From Symsagittifera roscoffensis (Eukaryota > Xenacoelomorpha > Acoela > Convolutidae), in the NCBI RefSeq assembly GCF_963678635.1, contig NC_087068.1:20790029-20854028 (forward strand): a DNA stretch of 64,000 bases, written 5' to 3'. The notes beneath the pieces are model-generated. The model did no database searches, was not told the DNA's origin, and saw nothing but the letters and a program-made list of their open reading frames with translations. Every line of letters begins with the position of its first letter. Position 1 is the stretch's first letter. The translations under genes were made by a program, and so were the position numbers. Shown here in pieces: positions 1 through 11,700 of the stretch.

Positions 1-123
1 GTTTTCATTTATAAAAAATTAGTCATTTGCTGATTTTTTAAGATCCTTAATTGGATAAAAAAACCTTTCCTGCAATTATTCCTAGTTAAACATAAACTTA
101 ATTGAATTTCAGTTTTGTTTCAG

Positions 124-313
124 TCATGAGCCAAGTGAAATTTTGACCAAGAAGAAGTCGTTAAATAATGGTGAAAAACTCCTGTCAGACATTTCAAATT
201 CTTCAAATCGTGAAGGATTAAGTAATGAATTGAATTCAAGCAAAATCACAAGCCTCATAACAAATTTAGCATCAAATTATTTACAAACAAATAGGTTCAA
301 ATGCAGCTGCTAG
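124..313 (+). CDS. Possible last exon of an upstream plus-strand gene
   Basis: A good acceptor (TTTTGTTTCAG, ending at 123) is followed at once by an open frame. One base completes the previous codon, then 62 codons run to a TAG at 311-313. The peptide starts HEPSEILTKKK and is rich in Ser, Asn, Lys and Leu, with no domain I recognise. A frame this long is uncommon by chance at this base composition, and beginning exactly at an acceptor makes it more credible. The rest of the gene would lie before the window. An ATTAAA near 699 could be a poly(A) signal. It may still be a chance frame. Confidence 0.35.
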
Positions 314-2815
314 CAACTCTGCGTAGCTAGCAGTATGGTTACTGCTTCTACTAACTGTTTCGTGTACCCTAACTGTGATTGTGACTTAACGCAAACTGAA
401 GTCCAAAATCTGAGACTTAACGCAAACTGTGGCTGTGACTTGGGAACGCATACTGAAATCTAAAATTAAGAAATTTTTATGAATAGTTTTAAAGCAAACT
501 ACAATACAAAGCTTGGTTGTAGAGTCTCGAAGCTTTTTATCGAATTGCTCTCTCAGCACCCAAATATTTCGTCTTAAGTACAATGTCGTGCAAAATCTTT
601 GTTATCAATAATATAGCAGTCTAAAACCGTCCTCTGAACATTGCATTTGAAACGATATCGACTATCAAAATCAGGTTTATTTTGAAACTCATTCAAAGCA
701 TTAAAATAGTTGTATACCTCATTCATCCTATTTTGAAGTAATAATATGAAACCATTGCCCTTATAATGAAAAGAATGAGCAAAACTTGAAGATCATCTCA
801 AAATCCAACTGGGTTGTACAAGATTCATACAGTTTAATTTGCTATGTTTCAAAAGCCGCTCGGGTACCTCTTTGAAAAGTTCATACAAATACAATTAAGA
901 AACACTGGATATTTATCAAATCATCAGGTTCCGATCAAAATTACAGTATCCTTTGAAAAAAACTCTTACAATTAGTTTTTGAATTTTTTATACCTGGTTC
1001 AGGCTTTTTTCGCTTGAGCAACCGTCTATTAAAACACCATATTGAAGGATTATGAAACTATCATAGTATTAAGCAGATACTTACAATGAAACACATATCC
1101 GATTCTATTTAAAAAACCACAATATTTCGATTGGTAAAAACGTTTTTAATGTGAGGCTCAAATCTCAGTTTTTTATCAATCAAAATTCCTAAATAAATTA
1201 TAACCAAAAGCTGTTTACATATTTTGTTCCCAACACAATTGAATCTACTGCTACAGTTTTGGACTTGAAAATTCTCATAATTTTTGTTTTTTTTTGTTAT
1301 TTTAATCTGAGATGATTTGAATTCACACAGTCGCTGGCTTGAGAAACAACCAAAAAAAAATATCATTCTTTTCTACAATAGCAGTATTATCTGCGAAAAT
1401 AAAATTCTTTGAATTCTTTCAATGGGAGGATAAATCCTTGATATTAGAAAGTAACGAGAAACAAATAACGTGAAATAGAAAGTGTCTTATTGTTTCGATA
1501 TTTTATATCTGTACTTCAAATTTGTCCTACTCACAAGAAAAATCGATTTGTTCGAATCATTTATTTATTCGATGCTAGAATTTTTTCGGGTTAACCAATT
1601 TTTTCAATTCGTTTGTTAGAGTCGGAATTTTTTGTGCTATTTGCGCAGTAATTAGCTATTTTTCTCTCTAGTTTTTTTTCAATCAACGGTTAAGTAAAAA
1701 AAAGTCATGAATAAAAGTTAAGTTGATTTTAATAGTTTACCCACTTGTACTTTTAATAGAGAACTAGACTTGTTTTCTATTCAGTGAATTAAATTTACAA
1801 ATCTGAAGAAAAATGTTTACTGCATTATGAACCCTCAATAGCTTCCACGCTCTTTCTGGCTTGGTTTATTGGATTGTTAAGGCGCGTGCTATAGATTTTT
1901 AAGTTCTCGGATTCGTGTCCAGATCTTTTAAGATACTCTTGGAAATTGAAAGTTTTTTCTAGGAAAAATAGTTGCCGGATTATGGTTTGTCTGGTTATTT
2001 TCGACGGTTTTTATTACTGAAACTGAGAGTCGTTTTGAGAATTGCGCAATTGGATCTGTTTTTTTTTCATTTTAACAATTTCTTTTCATAATTTGGCTAA
2101 TAATTTATTGACATATCCGCTTTACATTACCTCCGTTTTTTGCTCTGACGATTTGAAAAATGGGGAGGTTGTATTCGGATGTGTTTCAGTTTTTTCTTTT
2201 TTTTCTCGCAAAATTAGATTCTTCCTTAGATCTTGCATCACACCGTGCAAAAAAAGATACTTATACGAAAAACATTTTTTTGTATCTTTTAAAAGGCTGT
2301 CAAAGCATTCTGTGCTATTTGCACAGTAACCCGCTATCCTTTTTTATGTTTCTGTTTGTTTTGTTTTTGGATCAATGATCATCTGCACAAATTTTGTTGA
2401 CTGAATTGCGGCTCAGTAATAGTATCTTAATGATGATTTAACGTTCACGATCGTGTTTCTTAACATGTTTCCCACAAATTTTCTATCTGCGAAAAATACA
2501 GTATGAAATTTTCTAAATGTGGTTTTCTTCGACTTTTTTTATTTTTTTTTTAATGAAAATTTGATTTCTTTCTACTCTTTTTTACCCAATTTCTTGCAAT
2601 GCTATGTTTACATTCTATCACAAATGTTGATCGGATCCTTTTTGAGTCTGCGTTAAAGCGAGGTTTTCCCAAACAGACTTCTTTTTCGGCGGCTGTTTTT
2701 TAAAATTTGTGGTTGTTTCGATTCTTTATATAGCTGCTTTGGTCTGTGAAAAGTAGCAATCCTTTAGCAATATGTGAAAAGCAGCAACTCGTTTTGTGTT
2801 CAAATAAATTCACAG
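314..2815. other. Non-genic stretch with retrotransposon relics
   Basis: I see no supported gene. On the minus strand 600-1370 reads like the 3' part of a decayed LINE (separate entry). Around 1610-1690 and 2130-2345 are fragments of the hairpin-ended repeat family seen at 60.8 kb. These share the motif TGTGCTATTTGCACA and the string TTTGAAAAATGGGGAGG. The remainder is AT-rich filler. Confidence 0.5.
1109..1366 (-). pseudogene. Non-LTR retrotransposon relic (end of reverse transcriptase)
   Basis: The minus-strand frame contains YLGILIDKKLRFEPHI. This matches the segment just after the polymerase core in Jockey/CR1-type LINE reverse transcriptases, usually of the form YLGV-I/L-D-x-K-L-x-F-x-x-HI. 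Stops and frame breaks surround it. Weaker coding-like fragments continue down to about 600, where the C-terminal tail of such a protein would lie. I read it as a dead 5'-truncated copy. The identification rests on this one motif. Confidence 0.5.
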
Positions 2816-3659
2816 TCAGATGACTTTGAAGTTGCAATTTTTTTATTTCAACGGACAAAAGAACGAAATTTTTTCTTCACATTTTTATCATTTTCTCTGC
2901 ATCTGTTAATGACATAGGGTTCAAGTTTGTGATTCATGCTGGATAAAATATATTAGAAGGACTTAGATTATTTCAGTTCGGCCAAAAATTTGAAAAATAT
3001 TGTTGCGGAGGCGTAAATTTGTCAGTATAGCATTACTAGTTTTAGATATGTTCTTGCTGCAAAAAAAATTCTTGCAAACAATGTAAAGAGTGTGAAATTA
3101 TGGCCTCAAATTAGTTCTTCGGTAAGCTGATGAAAGCTTTATTTACTCTTTTTACCTCCGATAAATGACAGATGTGAAAAAATTACTTGATACGTTGTCA
3201 AAAACGGTCGAAAAATATCAATAATTTTCGCTAGTGATCGAAATAAGCCAACAAAAGAATTACTCCAGAAAAAATAAAGCTCCAATCCATGAGCAGTTTT
3301 TGACGCCAGACCTAGTAATTTTTTCAGTTCCGTTATCTGTCGTTTATCGGTGGCTTAAAAGTAAATCAAGCTGATCAGCTTTCCAAAGAACTAACTTGAG
3401 CCCATAATTTTAAATTCCTTGTCTTGTTTGTGAGGATGTTTTCTCAGCAAGCCACTGCGAAAACGTGTTAAGGTATGCTGGCCTTCTAAGCAATATTTTT
3501 GAAACTCTGACTAAGTTAAATCCTTTCTAAGAGTTTCATCTAGCATTTGACAAAAATCGAACCCTTTATTTGAAATAATCTCAGCAAAAATGACAAAAAA
3601 TGAAGAAAAAATTTGTTTGCTTGTTGAGATCAAAAAGTTGCAATTTCTATGTCAGATGG
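2816..3659. mobile_element. Long-arm fold-back element, copy 1
   Basis: The two halves are diverged inverted copies of each other. The outer ends match, with CAGATGACTTTGAAGTTGCA at 2817 against the reverse complement of the bases ending near 3659. Near the centre, 3097-3178 is strongly complementary to 3332-3412. The arms are about 350-400 bases and the central spacer about 150. A second copy is at 41.1-42.1 kb. No coding capacity is visible, so it is a non-autonomous fold-back element. Confidence 0.7.
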
Positions 3660-5856
3660 TTTTATATTTGTGGTAAAGTTACTTCTGGAAAAAATGGGGT
3701 TTGAGATCTGCAGACAACTTTGTGTAAAAAATCGGTTCGAGGTTTAGTTTATTTATGCTTTTATTTCAAGTAAAGTGTGAAGCTAAATTTCGAGTAAAGT
3801 AGCGGTTATCACACAAATTTTAATTTGTGCAGTATTCTTTGAATTCAAAATTTTTTGAAAGGTTTTTAAGCGTGCACATCGACCTGTAATTTTATTTTAA
3901 AACAATTATGTTAAAATTTTCTGATGTTTTTTGAAACTAGGCTGAAAATATTAAATCATCGTTGAAAATTAAAGCATCGTTGAAAGCATCGTTTTTTTAG
4001 ATTTCTTGGAAAATTTTTCATCGGGTTGTCAAAAATTACAACCGTGTATCTTGTTTATCATGGGGCTATAATTTGTTGCTAAGAGGAACTATAACGTTAA
4101 ACACTCTGAAAAAGTTTAACTTCACAACAGTGAAATCATTTGTTCTGATAGTTTTTTTTTTCAAGTTGACATCTCGTTTAGCAAAACCATTTGAACCATT
4201 CGGAGTAGCAGGTGGTACATCAGCTCTAATGGAATATCTGTCCAAAAGATATGTTTTTGAGCATATCTGAATTTGCATTTCTAGAAATAACCCCAAATAC
4301 AGCGAAAAAAATTCAATCGCGGGTGTCATTGAAAAACATCAGGGCATTAAAAGCAAAAATATATTTGTTAAAATTTAGCAAATTTCAAAAACTTCTTGTT
4401 CCAAAATGACTTTTTCATATCAGGATCATTTGTTTGAAATCTTCAATCAGACAATGAATTTTGTAAAAATTATCACTCAGAAATACACTCCAGTTTAAAA
4501 AGAAGTCTGTTTTATGTAAACTGAATTATAGTTTGTAATTGACACCAGCTGAAAAAAAACTGATCACTGTATGATTTTTCTTACAAAATTTGGTTGATAT
4601 AACTGCTGCGGTTATTAAAGCAATTGGAAACGTTTTCTTAACCATCTGTAAAACATAAATCCTCTGAGGTTAACATTCCAAAGCTAACTAAAAAAAATTG
4701 AGCATCGTTTGATTTTGCAAAATTGTTCAGGTTATATTTTGTCATCCTTGAAAATCTCTTTCATAAAAATAGAAAATTATATCGAAGTTCCGCGCGAATT
4801 GCAGAAAGTGGAGCCGCCAAAGCATGAATAACTTGATCAGGACTTGATCAGGTTTCTCTTAGGTTAATTAGTGGCCTAATATCGTATTCTCAAATAAGTA
4901 CAAACTGCAAAATTTTAGCCTTGGGGATTTTGTCGTGATTACTATGAAGAAATATTTCAGTTAATTTTTCAGTTGAAATTTTCAGACTTTACTCTTTAAT
5001 TTTTGAAAATTATTAGGTTCATATTTGTTTTTTCATTACTTTGTTTCTCATGCCACATAGTTTTATGCATTTTCGTAAAAATTGGCTTGGAAATTTTGAC
5101 AACCAAATAGACAAAAATGTTTTTTTATTTTTTCAAGTTTTTTTAGCACCGATAGATTAATTTTTCTTATCAACCGTATACTTTAAAATGTATAAGAAAA
5201 AGATTTTCGAACAATTTTACTGGTATTTTAGTAAAATATTTCCAGACCTTAACCTGGTCGATTAACCTGGTCGATAGTTATGAGGAAAAAGAAATTTTCG
5301 TTGTCAAACTTGTGTCGTTTTTTTTGTGCTTGGTATGACCAGAAAAACAAAAAAATGCTCCAATTTAAGAAAACTAGTCGGCGTACACTAAAATTTCTAT
5401 CGAAAAAAAAAAATTTTCAGATAATTTTACAATTTTTAAGCCTTCGTTTATTTGAAAAAAAAATTGCCGACGGAGCGCTTCTTAAAATTGAACAAATCGT
5501 TTTTCATGGCTTGTAATAAAGTTTCGTAATAAACTCATTAAAATCATTCAGAGAACTGAAAATGGATTGGGACAACAACCAGTAAAGAACCAGTGAAATT
5601 AGCAGACAAGGAGATGGGCCCGATAAAGAAAGATCCCGTTTATACTGGATGGGCCCAATAACAAAATCAATCTGTGAAAGAAGAAAAATTTTACAGCTCA
5701 AGCTAACATTTCAAAGCAAAAGTTTTTATCGGAAGCTGATTGGTTACAATCGTAAAATCTGCGAAACGATGAAAAAACGACCAGCTTAAGTGATACAATT
5801 TTGCGATCTAAAACCTTAGCAGATATAGATGAACACGAAAACGTAACGCTAATAAG
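3660..5856. other. AT-rich intergenic stretch
   Basis: No supported gene and no domain in any frame. Short open frames here have low-complexity Lys/Phe/Leu composition typical of AT-rich filler. The segment 5490-5856 may be the broken start of the LINE that follows, but I cannot align it. Confidence 0.4.
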
Positions 5857-7830
5857 TTGATTTTTATAGCACGGCAAGTTGATGCGACTTTTGATTTAAA
5901 AAAAGATGTAACTATTGCGCATCAATTCTTGGGGCGCGGCAATCAGAATAGGCCAATCAAAGTTAATTTTGCAAAAATCAATTTATCAGAAAAGCAAAAA
6001 CTGTTGAGAGACAACCAACAACTGAGTCGTTTACGAGTAATCCAAGACTTGAGCCGGCCAATGATCATTTTTTTCAAACTGATCAAGTGCTGAAAGTGCC
6101 TGAACGCGTGAAAGGGCTTTTTTCCTTCAATGGGATAAAAACAAGCGATGTAAAAAAATTTGACTAATTGTTCAAGAGAAAGATACTAGACAATTCATAC
6201 GACGTTAAGAAGTTCTTTGATGAAAAGTGATGTTCATAAATTGTCAACATCGTCAAAAAATTAAAAACTAATGCTAATAATTTTCGGTCGATCTGCATTG
6301 ATAAAAAGGCATCGTGAAGATGTATAAGCACTTCCTAGTAGTCTCATTTTGGTATCAGTATACTCTTTTAAGACAAATGAATGAAATGACGATCCGAAAA
6401 TGTCTAGAATCAAAGGCTTTCACACCGTTTTACGAATAACAGAACGACGAGAGGTGGTGAAACTAAGGTACAACTTGGCAAAACAATTAATTTAATTGAA
6501 TGGCTTGATAGCGGTATACCAGATTTTATCTCAAATTTTGTAGAAAATAATTGAAAAAAGTTGATAATTGCGTGTAAAGTAATTCCTCCGAAACATGTTT
6601 ATATCAGTGTAAAGGAAGAAAACTGGAAAACCTTATCATTGAAGCACGGGAAAAAAGATAGCTTTTTTAAACCCCAACCTGATGACCTCAAATTTTTGCT
6701 TTTTTCGTGAGCGCTAATTCATCAGTTGTTTTTTCCACCGTGATGTGTCTTTTCTAACAAAAAAGAAGATTTTTCTAGAACAATTTTTGGAGTTTTCCAT
6801 TGTCATCCATCTTGAAAACACTAACTTTGCTTGCCGAAATTTTACTCATGGCCTTCTGTGTGCTTTTTAGTCTGTGTGCTCTTCAACTGAAATGGTGTCT
6901 CGAAAACAGGAGCAATGCTCCTTGTTTTAATAAAAGCTAAAAAAATTCAATCTTCAAAAAAAATCAACTCTACAAACTATGGAAATCAGACAGTGGAAAT
7001 GTAGGCAAAAATATACATGCTCAAGCAACGTCGGAAAATTGAAAACAAATCAAGCTGAAAGCGTAATGTTACCAAAACTTGAGAATATATCAAGGAGACT
7101 CAAGAAAAGTGTTAAAGGCTTTAATTGAAGTTAACGGTGAAAACTCCAAAATTACGAAAGGCTCATTGTGGAAGCGAGAAATTTAGGTGGTTCTCCATCA
7201 CTAGCCAACGCATTTGTTGAGTGTTTTTATCGGTTGGCACCAAATTGGCTCATAATTTTAACCATATGGAAGTTGTTCATGCAGTTGATTGAATAAACAT
7301 GGCAACTCATTCAATGTCTTCAATCCCCTGCTCTTTTGTCGAAATAAGTATTTTTTTAAATAGCCTGAAGCCCAAACAATAGTTTTTTTGTGATAGTACT
7401 TTATTCCGTTTATATTACAAAATTTTTCTTACAAAACATACCTCAAACTTGAAAAACTTTACCACTTTTTTGAAGGCTGACAGCAGAATTAAGCATAAAA
7501 ATTATCGCCTTAAAACATTATCACTCTCACTTGCTTGTAGGTTTACCTTTGATTTCCGGGACAAATTTAGCAACGGTCATTGAATTTGCTAAAGTGAAGA
7601 GTTGATAAGCTTAGGCATTGATAAAAATTTTAAAAGTAGATTTTTTGCTGATAAAAAAGGCGACGGATACGCTTGATCACCAAATTCTCATGAGGAAGCT
7701 CAAATTCTATGGAGTTTGTGAAACTTATAGCAGATATGTGTTAAACTGTTTTTCTGATTGAATGCAAGTCATTTGGTGTACCTCAAGGCTCTGTGTTAGG
7801 CCTTCAAGGGTCACCAAGTACATAAAAACA
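5857..7830 (+). pseudogene. Decayed LINE (non-LTR retrotransposon), ORF1 end plus endonuclease-RT remnants
   Basis: Several broken frames follow the order of a LINE. At 5857-6093 the peptide has TIAHQFLGRGNQNRPIKVNF then KLLRDNQQL, resembling the C-terminal domain of L1/CR1-type ORF1 proteins (AHRxG...RPIxVxF). Near 7190-7250 is SLANAFVECFYRLAPNW, resembling the spacer between endonuclease and RT. At 7660-7761 is TLDHQILMRKLKFYGV, corresponding to RT region FDxVDHxILLxKLxxYG, ending in a stop. At 7769-7801, in another frame, is FGVPQGSVLG, the hallmark RT motif. Multiple stops and frameshifts mean the copy is dead. Orientation is plus and the clade is probably Jockey/CR1-like. Confidence 0.8.
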
Positions 7831-8574
7831 TTATATAATAGGGTAATAGCAACAATTCTGAGCCAATCGTATATCTGTCGCCTTAGCGCATAACTCGTTG
7901 TGACAAAATTATACGTAAAATGTAACTCTCCGAAAATTTCAAGGTTCCAATCTACTAAATTGACATTTGAAAGATGTTTTGAGATGTAAAAAAGTCCTTT
8001 TAAACAATCTCATCCTTTTCTAGTGAAAAATTTTCAAGAGAACTGCCAAAAGTTTTTGATTTTATTTTTTTTAAACAATGCGATTCTTCGTATGTATGAA
8101 TGCAACTAGTATAGAGCTGGACAATAAATGTGGGATTGGATTTCTTAGCGTAGGAAGGGGGTCGTCTCTCCTAAAACTACCAATGGGCCAAAATATGTCG
8201 AGTGCTAGTTGACAAACAGTGCAGTGTTTGAAAGTGATTTATTACCTGACTGGATATTAATTTGAAGTTGTCAATACGGGGTATCAAATTATCCCATGCA
8301 ATTAGCAGAGCTGCATCCAAAACCGATATGAGTGATTAAAACAACATTTTATCAACAAGAGAAACTTGAAAAAATCAAGCGGCATAAGTTAAACATTCAA
8401 TTTTTGTGCTCTTTCTTTTGTAGCATCCTTGTCGTTGTTTTCTGGCACAGTTGTTTATTTTTTCGTGCTCGGTTGAAATGTAATAATCGATATGAAAAAA
8501 AAAACGCACTGAGTTGAGTAATTTTAAGCTGTCAATTTTATTAAATTATCTAACTGACTTCTAAAAAACAAAAA
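7831..8574. other. Upstream region of the cysteine-rich membrane-protein gene
   Basis: The RT similarity fades after 7830. No other coding signal is seen before the first exon at 8652. The promoter should lie here, but no TATA box or initiator stands out in the AT-rich sequence. Confidence 0.3.
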
Positions 8575-8628
8575 ATGGCGACACGCAAACCCAATTCAGT
8601 AACTAACCAAAAACACAACCAAGACTGA
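8575..8628 (+). promoter_or_regulatory. Upstream ORF of 17 codons
   Basis: An ATG in good context (AAAAAATGG) opens a 17-codon frame (MATRKPNSVTNQKHNQD). It ends in TGA 23 bases before the proposed start at 8652, in a different frame. If transcription starts upstream it would lie in the 5' leader and could reduce translation. The transcription start is not visible, so this is inference. Confidence 0.3.
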
Positions 8629-8651
8629 CTAAGACATTGCGACTAACAGCC

Positions 8652-8769
8652 ATGTGGTTTTTATTGCTAAGATCTCATTGGCTGGTGAAACTAACAGTCA
8701 TCATCACCTACTTGTGCATGCAATTGCACTCGTGGGTTATCAATGTGAAAGGATACGAGAACCAAGCAA
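8652..8769 (+). CDS. Exon 1: start codon and signal peptide
   Basis: It begins MWFLLLRSHWLVK and has a hydrophobic core of about 20 residues. The donor is CAA|GTGAGA at 8770. It ends one base into a codon, as exon 2 requires (A+TC = Ile). Confidence 0.65.
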
Positions 8770-11700
8770 GTGAGAAGAAATACCGGATCTCTTTAACTAC
8801 CCCCCCTTGTTGGCCCATACTAACGTATCGCCACCCCTATAATGAAATAATTCACCGGTAAAGCATATTTTATTATACGTGTATTATTATGCAAGTTTTG
8901 TACTTATAGTAAAGAATCTCCCTAGTAACGGGGGGAATATAGTTCAAGAGATCCGAAATATCTTTCAACTGAACCTCGAATGATGATTAGAAGTATTTTT
9001 GTCCATAAATTTTGCTGGATTTTTTTTACGTAATCGAAAACAGACTATGCTTAGACGGACTTGATAGCTTTTCATAGATCATCTGCAAAGCGCACAAACC
9101 ACATTTTTTTTTAAGTTTTCGCTATCATACTGTGCCACAGATTTGATGGAAAATTATATGCATTGTTTTTCCGAAATCATAAAATTCAAGGAATGATCAT
9201 CAAAAGAACTTAACTGGTTTTTGTTCATCAAAATGGTTCCGGTTTTCTTTTGTTTATTTTGGTCCTTGCGATCTTAATTGAAGGGTTTCTTTGAATATCC
9301 CATCGGTAAGTTGCATTGAAGACATTTCTCAAAAAAAAACTTAAGTACCTGCTAAAACACTTTTTTTCCTCAAAACGTTTCAAGCTATGCCGCAATATGT
9401 TTTCTTTTCAGTCGTGGTCGATTATGGAATTGAGTGTTCGAGTGATAAAACGTGCACTAGTCTGGGATATACGAAGTACGTGAAATGCTGCAGAAACAAA
9501 GTCTGCTGCTCTGAAGATGAATACAACAATTTAGATCAGGTTTTCTTGCTGTTTCGACTTGCGTGACGAAAGTCACGGAATATTTGTGTTCGGCGTGGGT
9601 TTTTTTCTTCAGACAAATTTCAACTTTTTAACTAGCCATTTTTGACAGAGTTTTATTTATCATTCAAAAGCTACTTTTGTTCTGAGCTTAAATTTGGAAA
9701 AATATTTCACATGTGATCCTTTTTCGTAAAGTTATGGGGGTTTAAGGATTGCCATTTTGGCCAGTTTGTGACAATTAACGCGCGATATATTTCACGCTAT
9801 TTACGCGTAAGCAGAGCATTACGAGGCCAGAATGTGCACTGGATAAGAGCACAATTTTGTGTCTGTATGTTCCTGGATTCCAGAGACAAGTCTTAAAATA
9901 TGTTCCAAAATGTAAGTGGATTACACAAACAAAATTTCAGTAAATTCCGCATACATATACCTGTAATGTACATTTTGTCGGCACATTTGTTTTGATGCGG
10001 ATTCCGCAACAAGCAAAAATAGCTAGTTGTTCTAGATTCTGCAACTGTAAGTGGATTCCGCAAAATGTAAGTGGAATCCGCAAAATGTAAGTGGAATCCG
10101 CAAAATTTGTATGCGGAATCCGCAAATGTAAGGGGATTCCGCAAATTGTTAATGGATTCCGCATTTTTGTTTATTACTGAACGTACATATGAACAATTAA
10201 AAGCTAGAGGTGGAATATTTGATTTATTATCTATAGGAACGTGCAATTTGAACGCAAAAGGACTTATCCATTTGTCAGCGGAATCCAAAAACGAATCTTA
10301 AAACATTGGTTAACTATGCGGATGTCATACGGCACTTAATAAAGAATTAATCGAAGTTAAGTTATCTATTAAACAGGGGGGGGGGGATAGCAAGGAGGGG
10401 GTTGACTTGACTTGACTTACTAAATATTCTATTGAAAAGACCTTTGAATTTGACCAATTGTTCAGCGGTCAAAGAGCGCGTATGTGGTTCACCTGAGCTA
10501 ATTGGAAAATTGGACGCTTTTAGCTCAGATATTTTGTTTGATCAGTTATTTTATCTAAAGGTGTCAAATTAAGTGCCGTAATGACCAAGTGCCGTTGACA
10601 AGACACGTAAAAAAGCTTGAACAATTTTTCAAGTCAATTCGAAATTTTGTAATTTTCGATTTTTTTTTTTAAATGACTTTCAGATCTGAAATTGGTGAAT
10701 TCTTATCTAAGATCTGAAATAACGAATTTCAGATCTGAAAACTAACTTATATAAGAAATAAAGAATTTCAGATCTTGCACAGAAAATCCCCTGGGTACGG
10801 GAGACGATTTCACTTTTAGAATGTTTAGAATGTTCTAGATTCGTAATGATTAAAACTCTAGAACGTTCTTGCCCCGCTTATCTCATATTGATTCATTACG
10901 AGGCCAAACATTGCATTCTGTGTGTAGGCGGATTCCACAACCGGCCAAAATCAGATTTGTCGCGGAATCCGCAACATTGCTACTTTTCTTTGATTTTTTT
11001 TTGCTGTTTTGGATTCTACAAACAAATACCTAACACACTATATTTTTAGGTGAGAGCTTCCTTAAACATTATCGTCAGAACATTCTTAACTGTTGCGCTA
11101 GACAATAATTTAAAAAATGTTAGACTTTTATTTAATACAAAAAGTTTTTCAAATCAACAATTTTGAATTCTAAATACTGAGTTTTGTAGCTGGTTTAGTC
11201 TTCTGGTGTTGAATTTCATTTTGTTTCTTGTTAGCAGTTTTTTTTGCTGTTCAAACAATACTTCAACCGCTTTCGTATGCCATCATAAAATAACCAAATC
11301 GAGGCAACAAACCAACAACGCAGATTATTTATAGAAGTTTGATTTCTTCTGAACTTTTAATTTTGTTTGAAAACAAAATTTCCGAACGTCGTTACTGTTT
11401 TTATTAATGTTTTTGCAGCTCTAAAAACGTTGCAGTTCAAATTGAAGCCTTTAAAAGAATTTCGGTGATATTTGGACTGAATGGCATTACACCTCCATTC
11501 TTGTAACTTTCATTCCAAAAATTACACTACCTGAAAACTAATAGTTTTTTTTTCTCGTTGTCATAAACTCAAAAACGTTTTCTTAAGTTGTTTTCTCACA
11601 AAAAAAAAACAGATTACATAGGATAGTTATGATAATAACAATAAGATTTTGACCAGTCATACAAGGAAAGTCAAAGCCATATTTTTTGTTATATGCTGAT

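Noticed and set aside
9893-10288. 131-codon minus-strand open frame
   Set aside because: It is made of translated minisatellite units (repeated RNPLTF-type peptides), not a gene.
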